Positions 48,001-59,500 of a DNA stretch of 64,000 bases are shown piece after piece. Made by a program: the position numbers and the translations under genes. The stretch's first letter is position 1. Every line of letters begins with the position of its first letter. The notes under the pieces are model-generated. The model was not told the DNA's origin. It ran no database searches and was given only the letters and a program-made list of their open reading frames with translations. Source of the stretch: Carnegiea gigantea. Its lineage: Eukaryota > Streptophyta > Magnoliopsida > Caryophyllales > Cactaceae. The stretch is taken from the NCBI GenBank assembly GCA_029747015.1, contig JAKOGI010000005.1, positions 1,168,191-1,232,190 on the forward strand, written 5' to 3'.

Positions 48001-51000
48001 GCCAACTCAAAAACCTCCTTATGTGTCTGTTTTGTCGTGAAACGGCCTCATTTTGAATCCATGGTTGGAACTTTATCCACAATGTCAACTTAAATTGACT
48101 TATTTTAATTGCTAAAAGATTTTGATTAGAAATTTAGTTTAAGGTTGTCATGAGGTAAAAGTTTACATAGACAATGAAGAGCACCTTAAATTTTCAACTT
48201 TTGTTTTTGCACATTGAAAAGAAAGGTGTTGTGAATGACTTTTTCTTTTCTACCCACCTCCCTATGTGTTGAGGGAGCATGCATTTTTATGTAGTTGAAC
48301 TGGATGGTTGTTTTATTTCCATGGCCTTTGAGGCACCAGCCTCATTCGCTTTTATAAATAGGATAGTGATGGGTTAAATGTTTTAATGTGGTAGGGAACT
48401 TGGAGCTAAATACTCGTTTGAGTAGAATAGAACATCCCTTTGCAATGGATTTTTTTCTTTGGTATGTGTGCCTTTTCAATAGTGGTGCTCCTTTTTTTGG
48501 TTTTTTTGGGGGGGTGTTTCACAGGTACTACAGTGAACATTGTTTGCCATTTTGCAGTTGAATCTAAAGGATGTAGATGGTGTTGTAACAATCCCATAAA
48601 TTGGAAAATGTGAAACCTGAGTGAGGCCAAACTTTTCAAAATTTTCATAAATAGAAGGCATGTAATTGCTTATAGTGTTATGTTTCAGATATGCTCAATG
48701 TGTTTCGAAAACCATAAATTCCTTTTGTTTTGGTTGCAGTATGGAGAGAATTCTTGTGGGGAGCCCTTGCTGGAGGTTTTGGTGAAGGGATGATGCATCC
48801 AATTGATACAGTTAAGACAAGAATTCAAAGTCAAGCCATTCTAAATGGATCACAGGTACCATTATGTGCCAGATTCTTCTGGATGGTTTGCGCTTTATCT
48901 TGTTGGGGTGTATTTAGATATGACTAAGAAAGATGTGGATTTTCTATGCGACGAATTGATAAAGCAGCATGCCTAGCTCAGCTGGAAAACATATCCTTAT
49001 TTTTCATCCATCTAATATGATATTCATTACTTGCAGCATCAGAAAAATGTATTACAAATGGTTAGAACAGTATGGACTGCTGATGGAGTACGAGGTATTT
49101 GATTTATTTGAGCAGCCCTCTTTTGAAGTTTAGCTTTTGAAATTTCCTATTAATTGACATTGTTGGTCTATGACTTATGAGGGGTTATGTTAACAACTTC
49201 GTGTAATTACATGTTATTCTTGATTTTTGCTCATCAATTAGGTTTGTTCCTCTTTTTCAACAGGCTTTTATAGAGGAGTGACTCCTGGAGTAACTGGATC
49301 ACTGGCAACTGGAGCAACTTATTTTGGTTTCATTGAGTCTACTAAGAATTGGATTGAGGAATCAAATCCAAGTCTTGGAGGTCACTGGGCTCATTTCCTT
49401 GCTGGAGGCATTGGTAAGCCATTAGCCATTTGATCTAATTTTGATTGAGACATTAACAAAATAGGATCTAAAATGGGTAAATATATAAATAGCGGAGTAT
49501 ACATACTGAGTATTAATAATAAAGTGCTGATGAAAAATAGTTGATGCTATTAACTATGATGGTGTATCACATACATATGAATGAGATTCGAAGGTAATAA
49601 GCATAATTAGATAAGGTGTTGTGTTTAAATATAGGTGGTAAAAACTGAACTCAACTCAATGAATACATGATGACTGGACCTTTTGCTTTCTTTTGTTGGT
49701 GATGCTAATGTGTGTCCCCCCCCCCCCAAAATAACCATAATCCACCAGTTTTGGACTGATTTCGCAAGCACAATCAAATATTCATCTTCTTTTCTTTTGT
49801 ATGCTTGTCTCAGGGGACACGCTTGGCTCTTTTATATACGTTCCTTGTGAGGTAATGAAGCAACGGATGCAGGTTCAGGGCACAAGTGCTTCCTGGAGCT
49901 CTATTATGTCAAACGCCCACAAAACTAAGACTTCTGAAGTGCAGATGTATGGTTATTATACTGGAATGTTTCAGGCTGGTCGCTCCATATGGAAGGAGCA
50001 GGGCCCAAAGGGTCTGTATGCCGGGTATGAGTTTCTGTAGTCTGTTGACTACTATTTTATCTTTTCAGTGAACACTTGAGAGCTCCATCCTCGATCATTT
50101 CTTTGATTTACTACTTTCTGCTGGAGAAACTCATTTCTGTGCAGAAATCCTTTTTCCTCCCACTGTTGATGAATGAATTCTCTTTTGTTGTCATTTAACC
50201 ATATATGACTCTAAATTTGTTTTTTTTTAAAAAAAAAAAATTTGTTTGGTAATTTGTTATAGATGAACGTGGGATGGGACAATTGATACAGTTGTGGACT
50301 TCAACTGTCTTATGTCTTGCCATTTTTGTTGTATTTTCAGTTCTCTGGACATCTCTCTTTTTGCAATTTGTTGTTTAATTAATTCTGCTCTTCTGATTTC
50401 ATGTGTTTGTTTTGCAGGTATTGGTCTACACTAGCAAGGGATGTGCCTTTTGCTGGTTTAATGGTAGGTTCTCCAGTGAGGAGCTTTCCTGCACGCCATT
50501 TTATCCTGTAATAATATCCTTGTTTTTTGTATACCTGAAAGCATAAACCTCTACTTGCATGTGTCGTCTGAGATTCATTCTTTAAGGACAGGCAGACCAA
50601 TGTCTGCATTGCCACCTCAATAGAGTCCATCAACATCAAGTACATTATTTTTTCTGCGTTGAGGGATAAGATAATGTTGCTGCCTTGCTGCCGATTGTCT
50701 TGGGAATCAGGGTTGATTGTTAGTCAAAATTTATCTATTTTTGTGTGGACATGAGAAGCTAATTTCAGCTTCATATTTCAGGTCATGTTCTATGAAGCAC
50801 TGAAAGATTTGGCAGATTATGGGATGAAAAGGTGGATGCCTAACCGAGATCACCATACTAATGGTACTTTAGGGGGACTGTTGCTTGGAGGAGTCGCTGG
50901 AGGTGTGGATACCCTTTTTTGCTGTACTATGTGTTTAGTTGGAATATCTAAATGAATCTGTCAGGAACATGAATGCGCTCCGCTAAGTGGCTCTGTGAAA

Positions 51001-51574
51001 CTTGCTGCAGGTTTAAGTGCGTATGTTACCACTCCTTTGGATGTTATCAAAACCAGATTGCAAGTACAAGGACCAGATTTAAGGTATAATGAAGCTTAGC
51101 TTGATTTTATACCAAGTAGTATTGTATGCAGTATGCACATCTGCCCTTGTTGACATCCTTAGATTCGTAGTCATTGTTTCGGAGACAAACACTATTATGT
51201 TTAAAGCAACAAGGTTTGCTTCACTGCATGATGAGTTGGAAGGCCGATGCCCCCATGAGCATATTTCTGGTCTTTGTAGGCGGTTGTTTGTGAGAAGTAC
51301 TGAAAAGTAGGGTTTTATATGATGCTTCTTCCCTTGCATGATTAGGTACAATGGCTGGTTTGACGCCATTCGTAGGACGTGGATAATTGAAGGGCCAAAG
51401 GGAATGTTCAGAGGCAGTGTCCCAAGGGTTATATGGTACGTGCCAGCCTCAGCTCTGACATTCATGGCAGTGGAGTTTCTCCGGGAGAAATTTAACAGAG
51501 GTTTAGAAAACGGAGAGGAAGAGATCACAAGCATTTCAATAGACAAAAAGGGTTCCTTGCCTGAGGTGGCTTAA
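45046..51574 (+). CDS. Mitochondrial substrate carrier (SAM-carrier-like, At1g74240 type)
   Basis: Nine coding exons (45046-45166, 48740-48855, 49037-49094, 49264-49413, 49814-50024, 50418-50463, 50782-50902, 51011-51083, 51346-51574) total 1125 nt, giving 374 aa. The three carrier repeats show the signatures PIDTVKTR (61-68), PCEVMKQR and PLDVIKTR, each at the end of an odd-numbered helix. The N-terminal 40 residues are Ser-rich and precede the first repeat (VWREFLWGALAGGFGEG). The second signature is atypical (Cys in place of the usual residue after Pro), which I recall as normal in this subgroup. The family exchanges metabolites across the inner mitochondrial or plastid membrane. The closest match I recall is the SAM-carrier-like Arabidopsis group. 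The substrate is not determined. Intron 1 (3.6 kb) hosts several DNA elements. Confidence 0.88.
46114..47490. mobile_element. GGCGC-rich element, apparent outer host of a nested insertion
   Basis: The left end (AAAAAAGCTCGAGGCGC, then AAAAAGCGCAAAGGG) and the right end (CTGGGCGCGCTTTTTCAAA) are inverted relatives. Both are rich in AGGCGC, GCGCAA or GCGGGCTT motifs over about 80-150 bases. The middle is AT-rich and holds the element at 46536. Flanks TGAACTTA and GGAACTAA only weakly resemble a target duplication, so borders are approximate. Confidence 0.45.
46536..47012. mobile_element. hAT-like non-autonomous element 3 (AGGCGC subterminal repeats), nested
   Basis: Perfect 14-base inverted termini (CTTAGTTTTAAAAA at the left, TTTTTAAAACTAAG at the right) are flanked by the exact octamer GGAGGTAC at 46528-46535 and 47013-47020. 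A ninth base could also match, so a 9-bp Mutator-type duplication is not fully excluded. The termini are rich in GAGGCGC or GCGCAAGGC units and the 477-base body is non-coding. It lies in intron 1 of the carrier gene, inside another GGCGC-rich element. Confidence 0.8.
47910..48064. mobile_element. MITE, GGATTCAAAAT family, copy C
   Basis: The element begins CCAAGGATTCAAAATG and ends CATTTTGAATCCATGG, an inverted repeat with one mismatch in 16. It is flanked by TTGGAAGT (47902-47909) and TTGGAACT (48065-48072), 7 of 8 identical. The interior matches copy A at 9294 over GCCAACTCAAAAACC. It lies in intron 1 of the carrier gene. Confidence 0.75.
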
Positions 51575-53182
51575 ACACACTTGACGTTCTTTCCCACCCT
51601 CAGCTCTTTTCTTTTCCAGATGGGGCATTGTTGTTACATAGAGCTGAAAATCCATGAATCATTCAACATTCTCGGAGTTCCTTTATGTAACTGATTCATA
51701 AAAAGAACAAAGGGTAGGGAACAATTTTGGTAGTGATTTCTTCTTCGCGGATTTCACGAACAGTTTCAAAGCCATAGTTCTTGTACAATTGAAGCTATCA
51801 TATGATATCAATGGCATACAGATGTTGAAAACCAGCATTTGGAACTCTTGTTCCTGCAGGTTATGCTTGTTTGATGGTTGCATCGATGGGGAAATTTATG
51901 ATTTTGACCGTGTCCTTGTGCATAAAAAGCCCACATATTTTTGGTGGGTGTCAACTGTCAGCTTTCTTCGCTGGAAATAGGTTACAATTTTACTATTGGT
52001 TTGCACAGTGTATGCTTTCTATGGGCGGTGGCATTCATGAGGACAATGAACTGAACGCCAAACTGATGGCTCGTCTGTTGGGGCCCTTTCTTACTCCTCT
52101 TAGTGTGGTTGATTAAAGCACAGTTAGCACATGTAAGTATGCATAAAATTGGGGTATCTGTAAGTTAAGTTACAATTGCAAGTGGAAAATGATTCTGAAT
52201 GTTCTGGTTTTGTTTAAATGTAGCGTGTATCAGTTTTTGTTGTTTAAAGAAAAAGACGGGATAGATAAAAGTGTAACCGATACTCAATGACATACAGTCC
52301 TCAGACAAGCGTGCAAGGTAGTTCTGGAAACACAGTGGCCTTTTCTTTTGTCCATCCCTGATCTGCACACACCAAAAGATAGAGAGAGGGGGGGGGGGGG
52401 GAGAGAGAGGGGTACCTACTATTACGGCTAATTAGATTACATGTCTCGGCTTGGTTATTTTCTCTTTCGATAATACAATTCCATTAGGATCTAAAAAGGG
52501 CATCTCAGTGCACAAACATCCCGCGTTCACGTAAAATTCGGAAAAGGGTCGCACCCCAAGTGGTGAATTGTAGGCAGCCTAACCTGACTTTATTAGTGGC
52601 TGATTCCACGGCTCGAATTAAAGTTAAACTTTAATGTTATATAAAATTTTTAGACTTAACAAAACTTACTGATATTTGAAACCTAAATCAAATTATCCGT
52701 ACTCTACCTTGACCTCAAAATAAATTCACTCAAAAGTAAACTCGAAATCCAAATTGACCCTGCAATACCAAATTTGACCCAACATTTGTTACAAAATAAG
52801 ATTTTTTTTCTTTTTTACAAGACACTTGTATTACAATCATATTTATTCAAAGTCGATTCAAATCAAAAATCAATTAATCAAATTTAAACTAATTCATAAT
52901 ATCATTGGTTTAAAACATAACACGAATTAAACTTACTTCAATTCATGCCTAAGCCAATGATCGTTTGACCAATTCTCACACAAAGCAATTAAAAATTCTC
53001 AACTTCAAGAGGGCGGGAGAGACGGTGTGCGTCTGAGAGAGAGAGAGGGTTGACGAAAGGCGCACAACCCAAACAGCCACCGACCTCCGAAACCCTGAAA
53101 TTGGGAAGCCTTTCGCCGCCGTCTTCCTCCCCCTCCTCCTGCGCCACTATAACCACCGCCACCACTTTCTCTCTCCTCCTCT
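51575..53182. other. Spacer between the carrier and J-domain genes
   Basis: It holds the carrier 3' untranslated region and the J-domain gene promoter. A G14 run (52388-52401) lies inside a GA-rich stretch. The leader just before 53183 is GC- and CCTCC-rich. No extra exon is accepted. Confidence 0.5.
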
Positions 53183-55627
53183 ATGGGCCCACCACAGCCA
53201 TCAATGTCGAGCCAAAACCAAAAGCGGTGCTACTACGAGGTGTTAGGCCTCCCACAGAGCTGCAGCCAGGACGAAATTCGGTCGGCCTACAAGAAGCTCG
53301 CCCTCCAACGCCACCCTGACAAGCTCGTTCAGGCCGGCGTCTCCACCGCCGACGCCACCGCTGCCTTCCAAGAGCTCGTCCATGCATATGAGGTTCTATC
53401 CGATCCAAAGGAGCGTTCTTGGTATGACTCTCATCGTTCCCAAATCCTGTTTTCTCAATCGGGCAATTCAGATTCGGATTCATTTTCCCCATTTCCCGAT
53501 CTTTTTTCGTACTTTTCGCCGTCATGTTACACTGATTATACCAATCCCAAAACTGGGTTTTACAAAGTTTATGGGGATGTGTTTGATAGGGTGTATGCCA
53601 ATGAGGTTAGTTATTGTAGGAAGATGGGGTTGAATTTAGGGTTAGTCAAAGAGGCCCCTTTGATGGGGGATTTGAATAGTGATTATACTCAGGTGAATGC
53701 CTTTTATGGGTATTGGTTATCTTTTTCTACTGTGATGGATTTTGGGTGGGTGGCTAAGTGGGATGCTGCAGCCGGGGTGAACCGGAAGTCGAGGAGAGTG
53801 ATGGAGGAGGAGAATAAGAAGTTGAGGAAGAAGGCTAAGAAGGAGTTTAATGAGACGGTTCGTGGGTTGGCAGCGTTTGTGAAGAAGAGGGATAAGAGGG
53901 TGATTGATATGATGGTGAGGAAGGAGAAGGAGAGAGAGAAGAAGCGAGAGGAGGAGATGGCGAGGAAGAAGGAGAGGGATAGGGAGAAGTTGGAGAGAGC
54001 GAGGGCTTATGAGGAGCCTGAGTGGGCAAGGGTTGAGGAGGTGAAGGAATTCAAGGAGCTTGAGGAGGATGAGGATGAGGATGGGAAGGAAGAGGAGAAG
54101 AAAGAATTGTATTGTGTGGCTTGTGGAAAGAAGTTTAAATCGGAGAAGCAGTGGAAGAATCATGAGCAGTCAAAGAAACATAAGGAGAAGGTCGCGGAGC
54201 TGAGAAAGACATTTGAAGAGGAAGATCTTGAGGAAGTTGAAGAGGTGAGTGAAGATGGAGAGAGAAGTGAAGATGAAGGCGAATCTCAGGCGGACATGAA
54301 AGGGAATGATGGGTATGATAATGATATTGAGCCTGATGGCATTGCGTCTGTGGAGGCTGATGTTGATGAGTTAGAGAAGATTAGGGACGGTGATAGGCTT
54401 GAGGAGGCTAAAAGTAGAGATGAAAACGATTCAAAAGAAGCAGATGATGATGATGATGATGATGATAATGCTGACCAACGAGGTCAGTTTTGGGACGGTG
54501 TTGGATCTGATGATGAGACAAGTACGCTTGAAGCAATGATATCTGGGCGTAGAAACAGGAGGAATGTAGGTTTAAAGAATCAACGTAAAAGTTCTTTGGA
54601 AAAGAATCATGCACCAAGTGAGGACGGGATGGAACCCATGGAATATAATAACAAGAAAGGCAAAAAGAAGAGCAGAAGAGCCAAGAAAGATAAAGGGAAA
54701 AATTTTGAAGCGGAAGGTACAAGAGGTGACAATGACAGCACTGCGCCAGCTGAGGAAGAAAGTGGGCATGAAGGAACACATACTACTGAAGGTGGTGGGG
54801 ATTATGATCAAACGAATGATGGCGCGCCAAGCTCAAATGTTGGAAAGCCCGTTGAAAGGAAGGGTGCCTCCAAAAAAGATGCAGAGCCCAAACCCAAGAA
54901 CTCATCTAAAGGAAGAAAACAAAAGGTAAGTCCTTTTTTCTAAGTTTGTTTTTTTATTTTTAACGCATCATTTGAATTGCACAAGTAGAGATTAAGGTTA
55001 GAATTCATAACATGAGATCTAAAATTTGAAACATCTGGAGAAGTCTTGAAAATTTTGAAATTTGGAGGAATAAGATGAAAAAGAATAGGGCCTTGATGTT
55101 AGAGATTCATCGCACTGCACTTACTGTGGACCCGAGTGTATAGACCCAAGCCACATGTTGGTAGATGGTTGACCCAAAGGTAAAATAAGAGGGTTTAGAC
55201 AATAATCAAAAGCGAAAAACAGATTGTCCCTTCCAGGCCCAGGAACTACAATATAATTTGTATTCACCCTAACTGGTATATAAATGAAGAAAAATGTCAG
55301 ATCACCGGAGATTAGTCTCTACGGAAGTTGCTGTAAGGAGTGGGTATCCACAATTCTTCTGTATTCAGAGTAGACATCTGCTAGGTTATGTTCATAATGA
55401 TTAATCTCTATTTTTTCCTACAGGGGAAATCAAAGAATTCTGACCCTGTGTGTGAGAAATGTGGGGAGGAGTTTGAATCACGGTAATCTAGTGAATCCCA
55501 TGCATGTTATTTTGATAGCAATGCCATGTTGGGCCTTAACACACTAATGTACATATTGCCATGTCACAGGAATAAACTTTACAAACATTTAAGTGAGACT
55601 GGTCATGCATTATTGAAGTCACGATGA
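53183..55627 (+). CDS. J-domain and C2H2 zinc-finger protein (JJJ1/DNAJC21-like)
   Basis: Three coding exons (53183-54925, 55424-55482, 55570-55627) give 619 aa from the first ATG, or 612 from the ATG at 53204 ([16 protein letters not shown]), which fits the family start better. The J domain has HPD at residues 37-39 of the shorter form. Charged, Lys/Glu-rich helices follow, then a C2H2 finger (C-x2-C-x12-H-x5-H, about 304-325, CVACGKKF). Acidic low-complexity stretches include an Asp run at about 54444-54469. A second finger of the same spacing (CEKCGEEF) at the C-terminus is split by the last intron. This is the layout of yeast Jjj1 and human DNAJC21, Hsp70 co-chaperones that help release shuttling factors from cytoplasmic pre-60S ribosomes. 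That role is inferred by family. Confidence 0.92.
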
Positions 55628-56524
55628 TGTATCAGACATTCAGATGTCTCTCTAATGTCAAGGGCAAAGATTCAGATCGCAGATTGCATTGGATCAGCTG
55701 CTATTATTCTTTAAGTGTGTTGACTATTTCCTTTTTTTCAACCGGTTGGTGGCTCTAAGATGTGTATGCAAGTTTCGAAGAGAGTTGATGCCCGTGGCTC
55801 TTTAGGCTAGTTCGTTGGAAGTACGAGAGATGACAAATGCGTGAAAATACTGAAGGCTTTAGGCAGTCTGCCTCCATATGAACCCTGTTGTATAGGCATT
55901 CTTTTTTAAATTTATTTGTTGTAGAGATACGGTGAAATCTCAATTTAAAGCTGTTGAGAGATTTTGTTGATAATGATTGTTGATGTCTTTCTGTGTCCTT
56001 TACGAGGTTGTGACTATTAATTGAGAAATATTGGTTCTGCATGAGACGCAAATTGCAATGCTGTTGTTTAGGAGGTATTCTGGATCAATTGTACGTTATG
56101 TAACTATCTCGTATGGTTATCTTCATGGCCAAGCAGGAGAGTACAAGCCCAAAACACACACAAAAAATGGGTAGGGCCCCCCCGGGTTTTTTTGGGGGGG
56201 GGGGGATCTCCATGCAATTGTATTAACTAGAACTAGTTTCGCATTGATGTTACAGCAGTAGGCAATGCATACACACAGATCCTGCTGTGCCAGCAAATAC
56301 ATATGCATTAAAGGCTTGTTCATGAATCCCCCCCCCCCCCCCCCAAAAAAAAAAGATCTTTACAGGACTTCAAGTGAAAAGGTAAGGCCCCTCAAAAATA
56401 GCAACGGGCTTGACAGCAGTTTACTCGATTCAAGTCATCAGCTATGCACATTGCTAATCAGCCACTGATCTCCCAAAATCAATCTTCACAGAATAAAGGA
56501 ATAATGGATGAGGCCTCTCAACAG
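55628..56524. other. Convergent 3' spacer between the J-domain and HDA5-like genes
   Basis: It holds both 3' untranslated regions. It also has a C7GGG T7 G12 block near 56177-56205 and a C17/A10 junction at 56328-56354. No coding exon is seen. Confidence 0.55.
56328..56354. repeat. C17 run joined to an A run
   Basis: Seventeen C (56328-56344) are followed by ten A, in the convergent spacer next to the HDA5-like 3' end. Confidence 0.9.
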
Positions 56525-59500
56525 TCAGAGGGGTTGTGAAGCAGCTTCCTCGATGTAGATCGTGGCTTCTGCTTCAGAAAGTAGCTGCCCTTCTGTGAGG
56601 CCCCTTATTAGGGTATTAGCATACTCCTTGCCAGGAGCATGCAGTGAGAGCTTTCCAGATTTGAATGCCTCTACATCGGCAAGGTTGCACCTGAAATAGA
56701 AATTAATGAACTTAGCCTCGTTCAATAACTGATGATGATGTCAAATTTTGTGGGTGGCGTAGCATCAGGAAAGGTGGGAAGGCGCACAAAACATACGTCA
56801 TGGTCAGAATGGGAATTCCTTGCTCCTCGCCCAGGAAAACTACGTTATGATACCAACCTCCCTGCATGAAAATTAACAGCTTCTTGGGTGAGGGTGCATT
56901 TGGAAAGTGAAAGACTGCGATTATCACTGCCAGTTCCAGCCAATTCAGTCCCCACTCTTGCCCTAACAAAAATAGAAGGATTTCACGCAGTGGGGAGGGG
57001 GTGCATATGGTGCAGACAGTCACAGACACAACCTTATGTACCAAACAGTGAGAGTGCACAAAAGAATAACAAGATAGAGCACAGAATCAAAGCTAATTGT
57101 ACAGGAGTTGTGCAGATCAAACGACCAATTAGGATACGTGCAAAATACATAGCTGATTCAGCAGAGTACGTAGGAGGACGTGATTAGGAGACCTCAGGAC
57201 CAACCCAATCTTGCATTATGCAAGCCTATAATTTTCAAATTTAATGTTGATATCGATTTGTGCTCCTCAAACCTGTTATGTGAAAGTTTAAGATGACCAT
57301 TTGATTGCCACATGACATCAAAGCTAACTTAGTTTGCAACTTTGCATAATCAACATTAATATGTGCGAGCTGAAATTTCTCAAAAGCATCAGTACTCTAT
57401 AGGATGTCATGAGAAACTCCATACGGTGACAACATACTACTCAGTTATATACCTCAAAATTGCCATCTCATAGGATGAAACTCAATTAATTTATCTAATA
57501 AGCAATATCATCTTAGTTTCAAGCTGATGAAAGACAGTATCTGTGGTTGTCTAATTTTAGATAGCGATAACCCTACCTTGATGGCCTCTGGAGACATTGA
57601 CCTTCTGGACTTGATAGCTTCCAAAGCTCCCAAATCAAATAAAGGAGAATCTGCGTCACAACTTAAGAGGTTCTCCTGAAATAGAATATCATTAAACTGC
57701 TCCAACCTGTAAAACGAAATCAGGAAATTAACACTATGTTTAACACTGTTTGGATAGGCTGGACTCTGGAGAAGATCAGGGAGGGGAGGGGAACAGAAGG
57801 AAAGTGGTATATATTCATGTCGTTTTTTGGATATGCTAGAAAAGGAAATTGAAGGAAAGGGGGTGAACTCACCAAAGATCTTCCTTTCACCCCCACACAA
57901 TTGGAAGTTGCGGGTTAGCAAATTTTGGACTAATAAAGGTGAGGCGTTCGTCTTCAGTCCCGCTCATTTATTGCTCACAAACAAGGTTAAGAAGAGTGGA
58001 TTAACACTTGTTTCTCACCCCTCCACGTCTCTCCGCCCAATCCAAACAACAGTAAGTGACTTAGATGCATATAAAAGCTAATTGCTGCCTTTCGCAGACC
58101 ACAATAAAAAGAGAAAAAAAGGACAAAGAATTGGAAAATCAACATATTGCATTTTGAAAGCACGCTCTGAGTATGGGATCCAATTCTAGGGGTTAGCATG
58201 ACAAAGTTCAATGACAAGTCAGATAGCAAAAGGGACAAGAATCACTCACGTAATTCTGTACATGCAAATGTAAGCTTTGTCCTGGGTATTGCCTTCAGGA
58301 TGAAGGAAAGCGACTCCTCCAGAGCCCCATGTTAGAGTATAATCACGACCAAAGAATAATCTATGAGGGATATTCTTCGATAAGACATACTTCGGTGGAT
58401 TTTTGTCCATGGAACCAGAACATGGCTTGTGCATACCTTCCACCTAACATGTACAACAGATAATAGCCAAAAAGACAGAAGCTCAATTGTTGCATTGAAA
58501 CATGTACGCAAACGCATTAAAGGAAAACAAACAACACAAGTTGAGGGCAACAGAATTTCCTCGGAGGAGAACTGAGCAGCCTTGCAGAAAGCTAAATGAT
58601 ATAACTTGCGTATAGTGCTTGAACTATTACCATGGATTCAAAATGTGGCCGAACCGCGATGAAACTTCATTACAAACAAACAAACAACTAAATAAAAAAA
58701 CTCAATGGTATACTACATCTTAGTTGACATAGTCTACCTTTCCTCCTTGGATATAACAGAGAAACCTTGGTTTCCACATATTTGACCCATAGGATGCATA
58801 CCAAACATCAACCAATCTCAGCTCCGATCTCCATGTGGCTGAATCCTTTTTCTCCTCATCTGTGCATCAGCTGAGGATTGTTAGGACCCTTAATTCCCCC
58901 TGTTAGCCCCCGGGGGGGGGGGGGGGTTTCCCTTAAAATGCACCAGGGAGAAATTTTCTCTTACCTTGATCTGCATCAACTTTAAGTTCTGAAAAGGGTT
59001 GTATAATATCCTTCACAGCATCGTCAAGATTATCAGTTTCAGAATCAGAGCTCATGTCTATCAACTGCATTTTGTCAACATTCACTGATTAATACAGTAA
59101 CATGAAATGCCAACAAAAGACAAGTCAAGCTCCAAAGATCAGAGAAAGGAAATGTACAGTATAACTAGTAAAGATGAGACAGGCAAATACATAAAAATAA
59201 TGTTATCTGCTGCCAATTGATGGCCTGCTAATCAAGTACACCCAGCCCACAAAGAGAAACCAGCAACAACGAAACAAACATCTGTCCATATTTCAGGTTC
59301 TCAGATCATACAAAACATGTTATTGTGTACGTGTTGCCTCTTGTCTGTGCATTACATTTGCGGATCATTCATGCTCTTGTCCGCAACTTGAATGTTTTTT
59401 TGTGTCCTGTATCATTCTTCCTAGATGTCAACGCTAGTGTATAAGTGCTGATCAGAGCAGGAAAGATGCACAGCTTATTCTTTTCAACTTTAAGAAGTAC

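Noticed and set aside
53717..54163. 148-residue Leu-rich frame on the minus strand
   Set aside because: It is the antisense shadow of the Lys/Glu-rich part of the J-domain gene.
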